From: CAVQGZ01 sp942491665
GTDB lineage: Bacteria > Actinomycetota > Actinomycetes > Jiangellales > Jiangellaceae
NCBI GenBank assembly: GCA_942491665.1
Contig: CALOBR010000007.1
Span: forward strand, 62,001 to 126,000
Direction: 5' to 3'
DNA length: 64,000 bases
In this document: piece after piece, positions 18,547-25,941 of the stretch
How positions within the stretch are numbered: the stretch's first letter is position 1
How the letters are laid out: every line of letters begins with the position of its first letter
Notes under the pieces: generated by a model
Database searches by the model: none
Told to the model about the DNA's origin: nothing
What the model saw: the letters and a program-made list of their open reading frames with translations, nothing else
Program-made: the position numbers and the translations under genes

Positions 18547-18986
18547 CGTCGGAGGAGCCGGCCAACGCGGAGTCTGTCGAGGCCGGGTCCGACGACCTCG
18601 TGTTCGCCGGTCCTCTCGACGTCCCCACCGACATCGGCGCGTGGCTTGAGGGGGCGGCCTCGCTGGAGATCGTCGACGAAGGCACCCTGAGCCTCGCCGG
18701 CGGCGACGCGTCGTGGTGGGACCTGGAGGTCACCGACCCGTCGGCGATCTGCTTCGCCGACACCCCGCCGGACGAGGATCCCTGCGTCGTTCTCTGGCCG
18801 TACCTTGCCGAGCAGAACGATCGTCAGATCGGGGACTGGGTTCTTGACTCGGCCCGTGTGTACGCGATCGAGTTCGGCAGTGGGCCGTTGATGGCGGTGG
18901 CCGGTAACGGCGGAACCCCGGACGAGGAGGTCGCCGGCTGGCTGGCCACCACGGACGAGATCGTCGCCTCGATCACGCTCGAGTGA
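18543..18986 (+). CDS. Continuation frame of the split lipoprotein (C-terminal part)
   Basis: This 147-codon frame begins at GTG 18543, overlapping the TGA of the lipoprotein frame as GTGA. It has no signal peptide or clear ribosome binding site. Its content, including PLDVPTDIGAWLEGAASLEI and a closing VAGWLATTDEIVASITLE, resembles the second half of secreted lipoproteins of this kind. This frame is closed upstream by TGA 18528-18530, so a one-base shift within about 20 bases would join the two parts. It is either a frameshifted gene or a coupled second protein; I favour the former. Confidence 0.5.
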   Translation: MTSEEPANAESVEAGSDDLVFAGPLDVPTDIGAWLEGAASLEIVDEGTLSLAGGDASWWDLEVTDPSAICFADTPPDEDPCVVLWPYLAEQNDRQIGDWVLDSARVYAIEFGSGPLMAVAGNGGTPDEEVAGWLATTDEIVASITLE

Positions 18987-19028
18987 GATGGTGGGGTGGC
19001 TCGGGGGAGTGGCGCTAGCGTCACGGTG

Positions 19029-19604
19029 ATGGTGCTGGTCTTCGCCTACGGCTCGCTTCTGCACCCGGCGTCGCTCCGTAGGACCATTCCCGACGTCACC
19101 CTCGCTGAATGCCGGCCGGCTCGCCTTCACGGATGGCTGCGCTGCTTCGACCTGGCCTTCCCCAACGACGGCTCGCAGCCCGACAAGGCGTTCCGGGACG
19201 CCGAGGGTCACCGACCGCCGTGGGTGTTGCTGGCGAACCTGCGTCGAGGGGGTGCTGGCCATGCGGTGAACGGCGTGCTTGTCGAGGTCTCCGGCCCCTC
19301 CCTGGAACGCTTGCGGCGACGAGAGCGCCGGTACCGGCTGCGCCGAGCTCCTGGAACCCTCGAGCGCTACGACGCGAGCGGCCCGGTTGTGGGCGACGTC
19401 CTGACGGCCCGTGGGCGGGCCGAGTTCCAGGTGCCGCAGGCCGTGGCCGCCGGTGTCGTGGCGCGCAGCTACGTCGAGGGCATCCTGGCCGGCGTCGAGC
19501 ACTGGTCGCGGCAGGCACCCGGGTTCACGGCGGACTTCCACGACTCCACTGTGCTCCCGAAGCCGGAGCAGGTGGCCGATCTGGAGTGGGTGGACCTGAG
19601 CTGA
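19029..19604 (+). CDS. Gamma-glutamylcyclotransferase-like protein
   Basis: This protein of about 191 residues starts with VFAYGSLLHPASL, the YGSL phosphate-loop-like motif of the gamma-glutamylcyclotransferase (BtrG/AIG2/ChaC) fold. In LERLRRRERRYRLRR a glutamate sits where the catalytic acid is found in this family. Enzymes with this fold cyclise gamma-glutamyl groups to 5-oxoproline, for example in glutathione turnover; actinobacteria mostly use mycothiol, so the true substrate is open. ATG 19029 gives the usual N-terminus; GTG codons at 19020 and 19026 are also possible. It follows the split lipoprotein on the same strand after ~40 bases. Confidence 0.7.
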   Translation: MVLVFAYGSLLHPASLRRTIPDVTLAECRPARLHGWLRCFDLAFPNDGSQPDKAFRDAEGHRPPWVLLANLRRGGAGHAVNGVLVEVSGPSLERLRRRERRYRLRRAPGTLERYDASGPVVGDVLTARGRAEFQVPQAVAAGVVARSYVEGILAGVEHWSRQAPGFTADFHDSTVLPKPEQVADLEWVDLS

Positions 19605-19643
19605 CCGCATCGCGCGAACGTGCCTGCGGTGGTTGGTTGATCG

Positions 19644-20285
19644 TCATCTGGATGCCGGCGCGTGCCCGTAGCCGGTCAGCAGCGCCTCGGTCTGCCTGGC
19701 GGATATGGTCCCGGCGAGCCCGCGCGGCAGCCCCGGTGTGGCTGTCCAGAGCGCGGCGATGCCGTGGACGGCGGCCCACAGACCGACGGCGACGACGAGG
19801 GGATCGTCGCCTGTGAGCTGGCCGGCTTCGATGGCGGCCGAGACGTCCGCGACCAGGTCCGCCAAGCCCTCTCCTGGGTCGTCGACAGTGGTCGGCACGT
19901 GGTCGGGGACCGGGCGGTCCAGGAACAGCACCCGGAACAGGGCGGGGCGTGCGAGGGCGAAGTCCAGGTAGGCCTCGCCCCGCAGGCGGATCCGGTCCAC
20001 GGGGTCTGTCGTGGTGGAGGCCGCCGTGGCCTGGCTGCTCCTGAACCGTGCGAATCCCAGCGCGCTGGCCTCTCGGAGCAGTAGCTCCCTTTTCGGCCAG
20101 TAGTGGTACAGCGTCGGCGGGGTGCAGCCCACTTCGGTAACGATCGCCGCAACGTTCACTGCGGCCGGGTCGCCGGTCTTCTCAAGCAGCCGCAAGGTGA
20201 CCGCCACGAGCGCGCCTCGTAGGTCTTCCCCGGCGGTGGGCCGGCCTACCCCTCGTCTGGATCCTGCCGACGCCGTCCGGGTCAC
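19644..20285 (-). CDS. TetR-family transcriptional regulator
   Basis: This 213-residue regulator has an N-terminal TetR helix-turn-helix including EVGCTPPTLYHYWPKRELLL near residues 50-70. The all-helical ligand domain behind it has YLDFALARPALFRVLF, as in the WHG-type subgroup. The GTG start has AAGGAG nine bases upstream. It is divergent from a CPBP protease gene, with an AT-rich, palindromic stretch in the 68 bases between them, so it probably represses both itself and the protease gene. The ligand cannot be told from sequence. Confidence 0.85.
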   Translation of the reverse strand: MTRTASAGSRRGVGRPTAGEDLRGALVAVTLRLLEKTGDPAAVNVAAIVTEVGCTPPTLYHYWPKRELLLREASALGFARFRSSQATAASTTTDPVDRIRLRGEAYLDFALARPALFRVLFLDRPVPDHVPTTVDDPGEGLADLVADVSAAIEAGQLTGDDPLVVAVGLWAAVHGIAALWTATPGLPRGLAGTISARQTEALLTGYGHAPASR

Positions 20286-20316
20286 GTTCGTCTGCTCCTT
20301 GTCGTCACGTCCTTAG

Positions 20317-20334
20317 AGTATTATAGTACAACTA
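20317..20334. promoter_or_regulatory. AT-rich palindromic operator/promoter between tetR and the CPBP gene
   Basis: Within otherwise GC-rich DNA lies AGTATTATAGTACAACTA. It contains two overlapping inverted repeats: AGT..TA...TA..ACT (20317-20333) and TAGT-aca-ACTA (20324-20334). On the minus strand it includes a perfect TATAAT (20320-20325), suitably placed as the -10 box of the tetR gene. An operator covering a -10 box fits autorepression by the TetR protein. Confidence 0.5.
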
Positions 20335-20353
20335 GAAAAAGTAGGGAGACCCT

Positions 20354-21220
20354 GTGAGCACACTGAGGGGCGACCAGGCCCGGACCCGGTCCGTCCCGAT
20401 GGTGCGCGGGTGGGTGTCCGACCATCGACTGACCTCGTACGTCGTGCTCGCCTACGTCCTGTCGTGGGCCTACTGGGTTCCCCTCGTCCTGGGCAGCCGG
20501 AGCGTCGACACCGGAGTTGGCTGGCCCAGCCAGATGCCCGGCCTGGCCGGACCGGCGATCTCTGCGTTGGTCGTCACCGCAGTCATCGGCGGGCGGGCGG
20601 GGCTGGCCGGCCTGTGGCAGCGGCTGACCCGCTGGCGGGTGGGCTGGTGGTGGCTGTCTGTGCCGGCCGTCCTGACGGCCGGCGCGCTAGGCCTGGCTCT
20701 GGTCAGAGGCGCCACCGACACCGGCGCGCTGACCGGCTACAACGGGATCAGTGCCGGTGTGGGTCCCGTCGCCACAATCGTCCTGGTGCTCGTCCTCAAC
20801 GGCTTCGGGGAGGAAACCGGGTGGCGAGGCTTTCTTGCCGATGATCTGCTGCGCCGGCACAGCCTCACCGTCACCGCGTTGCTCGTCGCGCTGGTGTGGG
20901 CGCCGTGGCACGCCCCGCTCTTCTTCTTCCAGAGCACCTTCAGCGACTTCAGTCTCGCCGCGGTCGTGGGCTGGGCCATAGGGCTGACCGCCGGCTCGGT
21001 CGTACTCACCTGGCTCTACCGAGGCGCTTCCCGAAGCATCCTGCTCGTCGCTGTCTGGCACACCGCTTTCAACTTCACCTCCGCAACCCCAGCTGCTGCT
21101 GGCACCGTCGCCGCGATCACCTCCACCTTGGTGATGCTTGCCGCCGTTGTGATCATCGTCGCCGACCAGCGGAAGCCGGAGCCAGCGGCTTTGTCGTCGC
21201 CAACGCCGGATGAGCGCTAG
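20354..21220 (+). CDS. CPBP-family intramembrane metalloprotease
   Basis: This integral membrane protein of 288 residues has about eight hydrophobic segments. The conserved CPBP (Rce1/Abi) motifs are present: GFGEETGWRGFL near residue 150 with the paired glutamates, WAPWHAPLFFF near 185 and AVWHTAFNFTSA near 235, whose histidines complete the metal site. Relatives cleave membrane substrates, process prenylated proteins or give self-immunity to bacteriocins; the substrate here is unknown. GTG 20354 has GGGAG five bases upstream. It is transcribed away from a TetR gene that probably controls it. Confidence 0.85.
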   Translation: MSTLRGDQARTRSVPMVRGWVSDHRLTSYVVLAYVLSWAYWVPLVLGSRSVDTGVGWPSQMPGLAGPAISALVVTAVIGGRAGLAGLWQRLTRWRVGWWWLSVPAVLTAGALGLALVRGATDTGALTGYNGISAGVGPVATIVLVLVLNGFGEETGWRGFLADDLLRRHSLTVTALLVALVWAPWHAPLFFFQSTFSDFSLAAVVGWAIGLTAGSVVLTWLYRGASRSILLVAVWHTAFNFTSATPAAAGTVAAITSTLVMLAAVVIIVADQRKPEPAALSSPTPDER

Positions 21221-21366
21221 TCGTCGGTCTGCCCCCCCGCAAGCGTCTCGACGAGACAACCGGCCCCACGTGGGCGTAACCACCCCGGCACCCGGGTCTG
21301 AATAGGCCCGGGCTCAACATGAACAGCATCGCCTGATGTGGCGGCCCCATGCCCAGGTCGAGTCTC

Positions 21367-21384
21367 GGTGGTGTCCGCACCACC
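21367..21384 (+). promoter_or_regulatory. GC-rich hairpin in the 5' leader of the secreted repeat protein
   Basis: GGTGGTG (21367-21373) and CACCACC (21378-21384) form a seven-base-pair stem with a TCCG loop. It ends about ten bases before the AGGAGG ribosome binding site of the gene at 21405. It could shape translation or mRNA stability. No known riboswitch class is recognised. Confidence 0.35.
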
Positions 21385-21404
21385 AGCCTCGCCAGGAGGA
21401 ACCC

Positions 21405-21791
21405 ATGAGCACCACCACGCGTCGCGTCACGGCCGCCCTGACCAGCGGGCTGCTCGCCGTGGGACTCACCACCGCTCCCGCCTCAGCCCTTCGCCTGGTG
21501 CCGGTCGACCCCGGCCCGACGGCCAGCGCTACGGCCCAGCCCACCGAAGACCCCTCCCTGTTGCTCAACCATGGGCGGCTCGCCACCCACCGCGCCAGCA
21601 CCGAGCGCAAGCAGAGCGCCAGCTCCGCCCAGTCGTCAACCAGCCCCACGAAGGCGCAGATCGAGCATGAGGAGCGGGCGGCCATGCAGGAGGTGGCCCG
21701 GCCGACGAAGGCGCAGATCGAGCATGAGGAGCGGGCAGCTTCCCAGGAGTCGATCCGGCCGACGAAGGCGCAGATCGAGCACGACGAGTAG
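21405..21791 (+). CDS. Small secreted protein with C-terminal tandem repeats
   Basis: ATG 21405 follows an excellent AGGAGG with five bases between. The 128-residue product has a Sec signal peptide (basic start, hydrophobic core, cleavage after APASA near residue 28) and no lipobox or anchor, so it should be released. A Pro/Thr/Ala linker leads to a highly charged C-terminus made of two and a half copies of a 19-residue unit with the core PTKAQIEHEERAA. The protein ends within the third copy. The repeat is predicted helical and rich in Lys/Glu. I do not recognise the family and assign no function. It is alone on its strand, preceded by a leader hairpin. Confidence 0.7.
   Translation: MSTTTRRVTAALTSGLLAVGLTTAPASALRLVPVDPGPTASATAQPTEDPSLLLNHGRLATHRASTERKQSASSAQSSTSPTKAQIEHEERAAMQEVARPTKAQIEHEERAASQESIRPTKAQIEHDE
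21645..21788 (+). repeat. 57-bp in-frame tandem repeat (2.5 copies)
   Basis: Copies lie at 21645-21701, 21702-21758 and a partial at 21759-21788. The first ~14 codons of each are nearly identical at DNA level (starting at cc-acgaaggcgcagatcgag), while the last few codons vary (MQEVAR versus SQESIR). This suggests recent duplication with selection on the PTKAQIEHEERAA core. Confidence 0.85.
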
Positions 21792-21812
21792 TGCCGCCAA
21801 ACGCGCCTGCAG

Positions 21813-22730
21813 CTATGCGGCGGCCTGGGCGACCCATGCCGCCGCCTGGGCAGCCAGCAGCACCAGCATCGCCAGCACGGCCGGCAGCGGCCGCCGACGG
21901 GTGATCGATGCAACCGCCCACACCGAGAACGGCAGCGCCAGCAGCGATGCCGCGCCGACAGGCACGGGGATGGGGTCGGGCACGAGCACGACGAGGCCCC
22001 CGTAGGCCGCGAGGGTGCACGCCAGGGCCACCGCCTGCACCTGCCCGCTCGTCAGCCGTGTGACCAGCGTCATCTTGCCCACCTGCATGTCGGCGTGACG
22101 GTCGGCCCATTGCGTCTCGAGCAGGTTGACGAAGACCACCACGGCGAAAGGGGCGAAGATCAGAAGGTCGGCCAGGTTCACCTGGCCGGCGACTGCGGAC
22201 ATCCCGAACAGCGGCAGCAGCAACCCACCGAGCACTGCGTTGGCGATCTCCCCCCAGCCGAGCCGCGACAGGGCACGCGGACCGAGTGAGTACAGCCAAC
22301 CGCCGAGCAGACCGAGCAGCAGCAGTACGACGGCGACTCCGGACAGCTGGCCGGCGAGCATCCCCAGCGCTGCGAGCGCGGCCCCCGTGCCCCCGGACGC
22401 CCAGGCGCCGCGCAGCGGCAGGCGACGATCGAGCCCCAGGTCGTGCAGGGCGCCCGATCCCCCAGAGAACCGGGTGCGCTCGGTCACGGCATCGGTGTCG
22501 GCATCGGCGTACTCGTTGACGAGGTGGACGCTCACCGCGACACCGACGAGTGCGCCGAGCGCCCACGCCGCACCAGCCCACGTCGAGATCATGTTGGTGG
22601 CGGCCCCGGCGGCGACGCCCGTGCCGTACACGGCAACGACAAGGAGCACCTGGTCCGGACGGCTCATGCGCCACAGCCCCTTGGCGGTGACACGGGCGCT
22701 GGGCGCCGGGCTCGCTCCGTCCACGGTCAC
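21813..22730 (-). CDS. UbiA-family prenyltransferase
   Basis: This membrane protein has eight or nine hydrophobic helices and both aspartate-rich motifs of the UbiA family. The first is NEYADADTDA, which binds the prenyl diphosphate through Mg2+; the second region is ETQWADRHADMQVGKMTLV. The N-terminal LWRMSRPDQVLLVVAVYG is the usual first helix. Members attach isoprenoid chains to aromatic acceptors for menaquinone, haem O or pigments. The general pattern is MenA-like, but no menaquinone genes are nearby. The start is uncertain: GTG 22730 is used; ATG 22667 (AGGGG nine bases upstream) and GTG 22781 are alternatives. It is convergent with the repeat-protein gene and divergent from the SulP gene. 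Confidence 0.78.
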   Translation of the reverse strand: MTVDGASPAPSARVTAKGLWRMSRPDQVLLVVAVYGTGVAAGAATNMISTWAGAAWALGALVGVAVSVHLVNEYADADTDAVTERTRFSGGSGALHDLGLDRRLPLRGAWASGGTGAALAALGMLAGQLSGVAVVLLLLGLLGGWLYSLGPRALSRLGWGEIANAVLGGLLLPLFGMSAVAGQVNLADLLIFAPFAVVVFVNLLETQWADRHADMQVGKMTLVTRLTSGQVQAVALACTLAAYGGLVVLVPDPIPVPVGAASLLALPFSVWAVASITRRRPLPAVLAMLVLLAAQAAAWVAQAAA

Positions 22731-22998
22731 ACCGGGTCGAGGCACGCTGCTCAGCCTGCCTGGCGACGGGCTGGTGGGCACGTCGACGCCGGCGCACTTC
22801 CACGTGGCCACCGGGCAATGTGAGGCAGGGGATTGGTCGAGCCCTGTCCGAGCAGTCTGCCTGCACCATTCGGTCGCGACTTGCTCGTCAGGTCGGTGGT
22901 CTGAACGGGCCGTCGACGCGCCGGGTCTACCCGGCCCTTGTGGCGACGAAACAGGCAAACGCTGGGTGAACGGCACCTGAACCAGTCATGATCCGACC

Positions 22999-24813
22999 GT
23001 GGTCGAGATCCCGGACAACATCGAGCGCCCAGACGGCGCGCCCCTCATGCCGTACGGCCACGTCTACGCCGGCAAGGGACCGTTCAAGCGAGCCAAGCGA
23101 CGCCCGCTCCTCTACCGCACGCTGCCCCTGATCGACACGCTGCGTTCGTACTCCGGTCTACGGCTGCGCATCGACGTGCTGGCCGGGCTCACGGTGGCGG
23201 CTCTCGCCCTGCCCTCCGGCATGGCCTACGCGCAGATCGCGGGCGTGCCGATCTCGATGGGCCTCTACGGCTCGGTGCTGCCGGTCATCGCGTTCGCGCT
23301 GGTCAGCTCGTCGCCGCGAGTGGTGATCGGGGCCGAGGGGACGACGTCCATCTTGGTTGCCGCCGCTCTCATCGGGACGGCCGTCAGCGGGGAGGAACGA
23401 GCCGAGCAGGCAGCCCTGCTGGCACTGTTGGTGGCGGGTGTCTACCTCGTGACGTTCGCGTTCAAGATGGGGTGGCTGGCCGACTACCTTTCGCTACCGG
23501 TGCTGGTCGGGTACATCCACGGGGTTGCGCTGCTGCTCATCGTCGGGCAGCTGCCTGCGCTGCTCGGTATCGAGGTGAGCGCGGAGAACGTGGTCACGGA
23601 GGTCACGCAGACGATCCGCGGACTCGGCGACCTGCAGCCTGAGACGGCACTCCTCGGCGTCGTGTCGCTGGTGGTGCTTGTCGTGGGCAAGCGCGTCATG
23701 CCTACGTTCCCCGGCGCGCTGGTGGTGGTGATCGCCGGCATCGTGATCTCGTGGTGGCTGTCGCTGGCCGAGCAGGGTGTCGAGACGATCGGCCCGGTGC
23801 CGGCGGGTCTTCCAGGGTTCTCCCTGCCGGAGATCTCACCTGACCTGTTGTCGAGCCTGCTGCCGGCGGCCGTCGGCATCTACCTGGTGACGTTCTCCGA
23901 CTCGATCCTCACGGCCCGCTCGTTCGCCGAGCGACACGGCGAACGAGTCGATGCCGACCAGGAGATGCTCGCGCTGTCGATGGGCAACCTCGCGGCGGGA
24001 GTCACCACGGCCCTGCCCATCAACAGCAGCGGCTCGCGCACGGCGGTGAACGACGCGATGGGTTCGACCAGCCAGGTGTCGGGCCTGGCCGCAGCAGCAG
24101 GCGTCGCCTTGGTGCTCATGGTGCTCACCGAGCCCATGCAGTACTTGCCCAGCACTGTGCTTGCCGCAGTGATCATCCAGGCGTCTACCGGGCTGTTCTC
24201 GAGGCGTCAGTGGCAGGAAGTGCGGCGCATCAGTCGGTTTGAGCCTGTCATCGCTGTCGTGGCCCTCGTCGGAGTTCTGGTGCTCGGTGTGCTGCCGGCG
24301 ATCGGGCTGGCGGTCGGTCTGTCGATCGTGGACGCCATCCGGCGCAGCGCCCGTCCGCACGACGCCGTGCTGGGGTACGACCCCGATCAGGAGCGCTACG
24401 CCGACGTCCGAGACGTCGAGCAAGCCTTCGTCACGCCGGGCGTGGTGATCTACCGCCTCGACGACCGGCTGTTCTTCGCCAACGCGTCGTGGACGAAGCA
24501 GCGGCTGGGGGAGGCCATCGCCGCCGCCCCGTACCCGGTGGAGTGGGTGGTGTTCAACGCCGAGGCCGTGACCCACATCGACTCCACAGGCGCAGCAATG
24601 CTCGAGGACGTGGTGGACGAGCTGCGCGAGCAGGACATCACCTTCACGGTCGCCCGGCCCAAGTCGCGTGCGCGCCGACGTCTGCGCGAGGCGGGGATCA
24701 TCGCGCAGATCGGTGAGGAGCACCTCTATCCCACCGTGCACGCCGCGGTCGAGGCCTACGCCGATCAGCGCGACGACGTCGAGCCCGACGAGGTTGCGCT
24801 GCCCAACGAGTAG
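22999..24813 (+). CDS. SulP-family anion transporter with STAS domain
   Basis: This 604-residue transporter begins with a ~45-residue cytoplasmic stretch. The SulP signature ALPSGMAYAQIAGVPISMGL lies near residue 72, more than ten membrane segments follow, and a C-terminal STAS domain occupies about 470-590 (VEWVVFNAEAVTHIDSTGAA). SulP proteins move sulfate, bicarbonate or other anions, often with Na+ or H+. GTG 22999 is taken as the start, without an evident ribosome binding site. A tail of acidic residues closes the protein. It is convergent with the potassium-channel gene, with 15 bases between the two stops. The transported anion is not determined by sequence. Confidence 0.87.
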   Translation: MVEIPDNIERPDGAPLMPYGHVYAGKGPFKRAKRRPLLYRTLPLIDTLRSYSGLRLRIDVLAGLTVAALALPSGMAYAQIAGVPISMGLYGSVLPVIAFALVSSSPRVVIGAEGTTSILVAAALIGTAVSGEERAEQAALLALLVAGVYLVTFAFKMGWLADYLSLPVLVGYIHGVALLLIVGQLPALLGIEVSAENVVTEVTQTIRGLGDLQPETALLGVVSLVVLVVGKRVMPTFPGALVVVIAGIVISWWLSLAEQGVETIGPVPAGLPGFSLPEISPDLLSSLLPAAVGIYLVTFSDSILTARSFAERHGERVDADQEMLALSMGNLAAGVTTALPINSSGSRTAVNDAMGSTSQVSGLAAAAGVALVLMVLTEPMQYLPSTVLAAVIIQASTGLFSRRQWQEVRRISRFEPVIAVVALVGVLVLGVLPAIGLAVGLSIVDAIRRSARPHDAVLGYDPDQERYADVRDVEQAFVTPGVVIYRLDDRLFFANASWTKQRLGEAIAAAPYPVEWVVFNAEAVTHIDSTGAAMLEDVVDELREQDITFTVARPKSRARRRLREAGIIAQIGEEHLYPTVHAAVEAYADQRDDVEPDEVALPNE

Positions 24814-24828
24814 CGGTGACCCGCAGGG

Positions 24829-25866
24829 CTACGGCCCCGCTGCGGACCGACGCGCAGAGCGGCGAAGGTTGGCGAGCTGGGCCTCGGTACCCACGGCGAT
24901 CACGACGTCACCAGGTCCCATCACCAAGTCCCCGGGCGGGTTCGTGACGAAGCCACCGCTGTCGTGCTGACGAAGCGCCAAGATGAGCGCCCCGTCGCCT
25001 TCGTGCAGTCGAGCTCGGCGGACTGACGACCCAGACAGCCCTGACCCGGGGGCGATGGCCACCTCTTCCAGCCGGAACTCGACGTCCGCGTCGTGCATGG
25101 CGATCTCGAGAAAGTCCACGACGTGCGGCTGCAGGGCGAACGCGGCGATGCGTGAGCCGCCGATGTGCTGGGGGTTCACCACGCGGTCGGCCCCGGCCCG
25201 GAGCAGCTTCTGCTCGGCGTCCTGGGTGCGGCTGCGCGCGATGATGGCGAGAGACGGCTTCAGTGCGCGTGCGGTCAGGGTGACGTAAAGACTCGCCGCA
25301 TCGGTGTCGAGGCTGGCGACGAGTGTCGTGGCTCGCTCGATCCCTGCGTGCTTGAGGACGTCGTCACGGGAGGCGTCGCCGGTGACCGCGGGGTACGGGC
25401 AGTCGACGAGGCGTTCCTCGTCGGCGTCCACGACCACCACCTGTCGCCCGGACAGCGCGAGCTGGTCAGCCGCTGCTCGCCCGACTCGTCCCCATCCACA
25501 CACGATGGCGTGGCCGTCCAGCCGGTCGAGGTCGTGGTCCATGCGCCGCCTTTCCCATGCGTTGCCCAAGTACCCTTCGATGGCGAGCCCGAGCAGGGCA
25601 GTCAGCGTGTAGAGCACGACACCGACGCCGACAAGGATGAGCACGATCGTGAAGACCTTCTCTGCGGTCCCGAAGGGCGTGACCTCCTCGAACCCGACCG
25701 TCGTCACTGTGGTCACCGTCTGGTAGACGGAGTCGAGAGGACTGAGGCCCAGAACGAGGTAGCCCACCGTGCCCAGAAGCAGCACCGCACCCAGCCCGGC
25801 CAGGCTGCGGCGGAAGATTCGCTGCGCCGACGGTCGGGTCTGCTCGGGCACGCCCCATTTCAGCAT
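24829..25866 (-). CDS. Two-helix potassium channel with TrkA/RCK domain
   Basis: Two membrane helices (about residues 22-42 and 72-95) flank a pore loop with the selectivity sequence TTVTTVGFEEVTPFG, that is TVGF in place of the usual TVGYG. A cytoplasmic RCK region follows: GHAIVCGWGRVGRAAADQL near 117 is the nucleotide-binding TrkA-N motif, and a TrkA-C domain lies near the end. Four or eight such units would form a ligand-gated K+ channel like MthK. ATG 25866 is the start; no strong ribosome binding site is visible. TVGF filters occur in other bacterial channels, so conduction is still plausible. Confidence 0.82.
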   Translation of the reverse strand: MLKWGVPEQTRPSAQRIFRRSLAGLGAVLLLGTVGYLVLGLSPLDSVYQTVTTVTTVGFEEVTPFGTAEKVFTIVLILVGVGVVLYTLTALLGLAIEGYLGNAWERRRMDHDLDRLDGHAIVCGWGRVGRAAADQLALSGRQVVVVDADEERLVDCPYPAVTGDASRDDVLKHAGIERATTLVASLDTDAASLYVTLTARALKPSLAIIARSRTQDAEQKLLRAGADRVVNPQHIGGSRIAAFALQPHVVDFLEIAMHDADVEFRLEEVAIAPGSGLSGSSVRRARLHEGDGALILALRQHDSGGFVTNPPGDLVMGPGDVVIAVGTEAQLANLRRSARRSAAGP

Positions 25867-25941
25867 CTCGCTACCAGCCCGGTGCCCGCCGCCGGCACGC
25901 CGACGCGCTGGGCGCCGGTCTGACCCTTCCGGGGCGCGACG

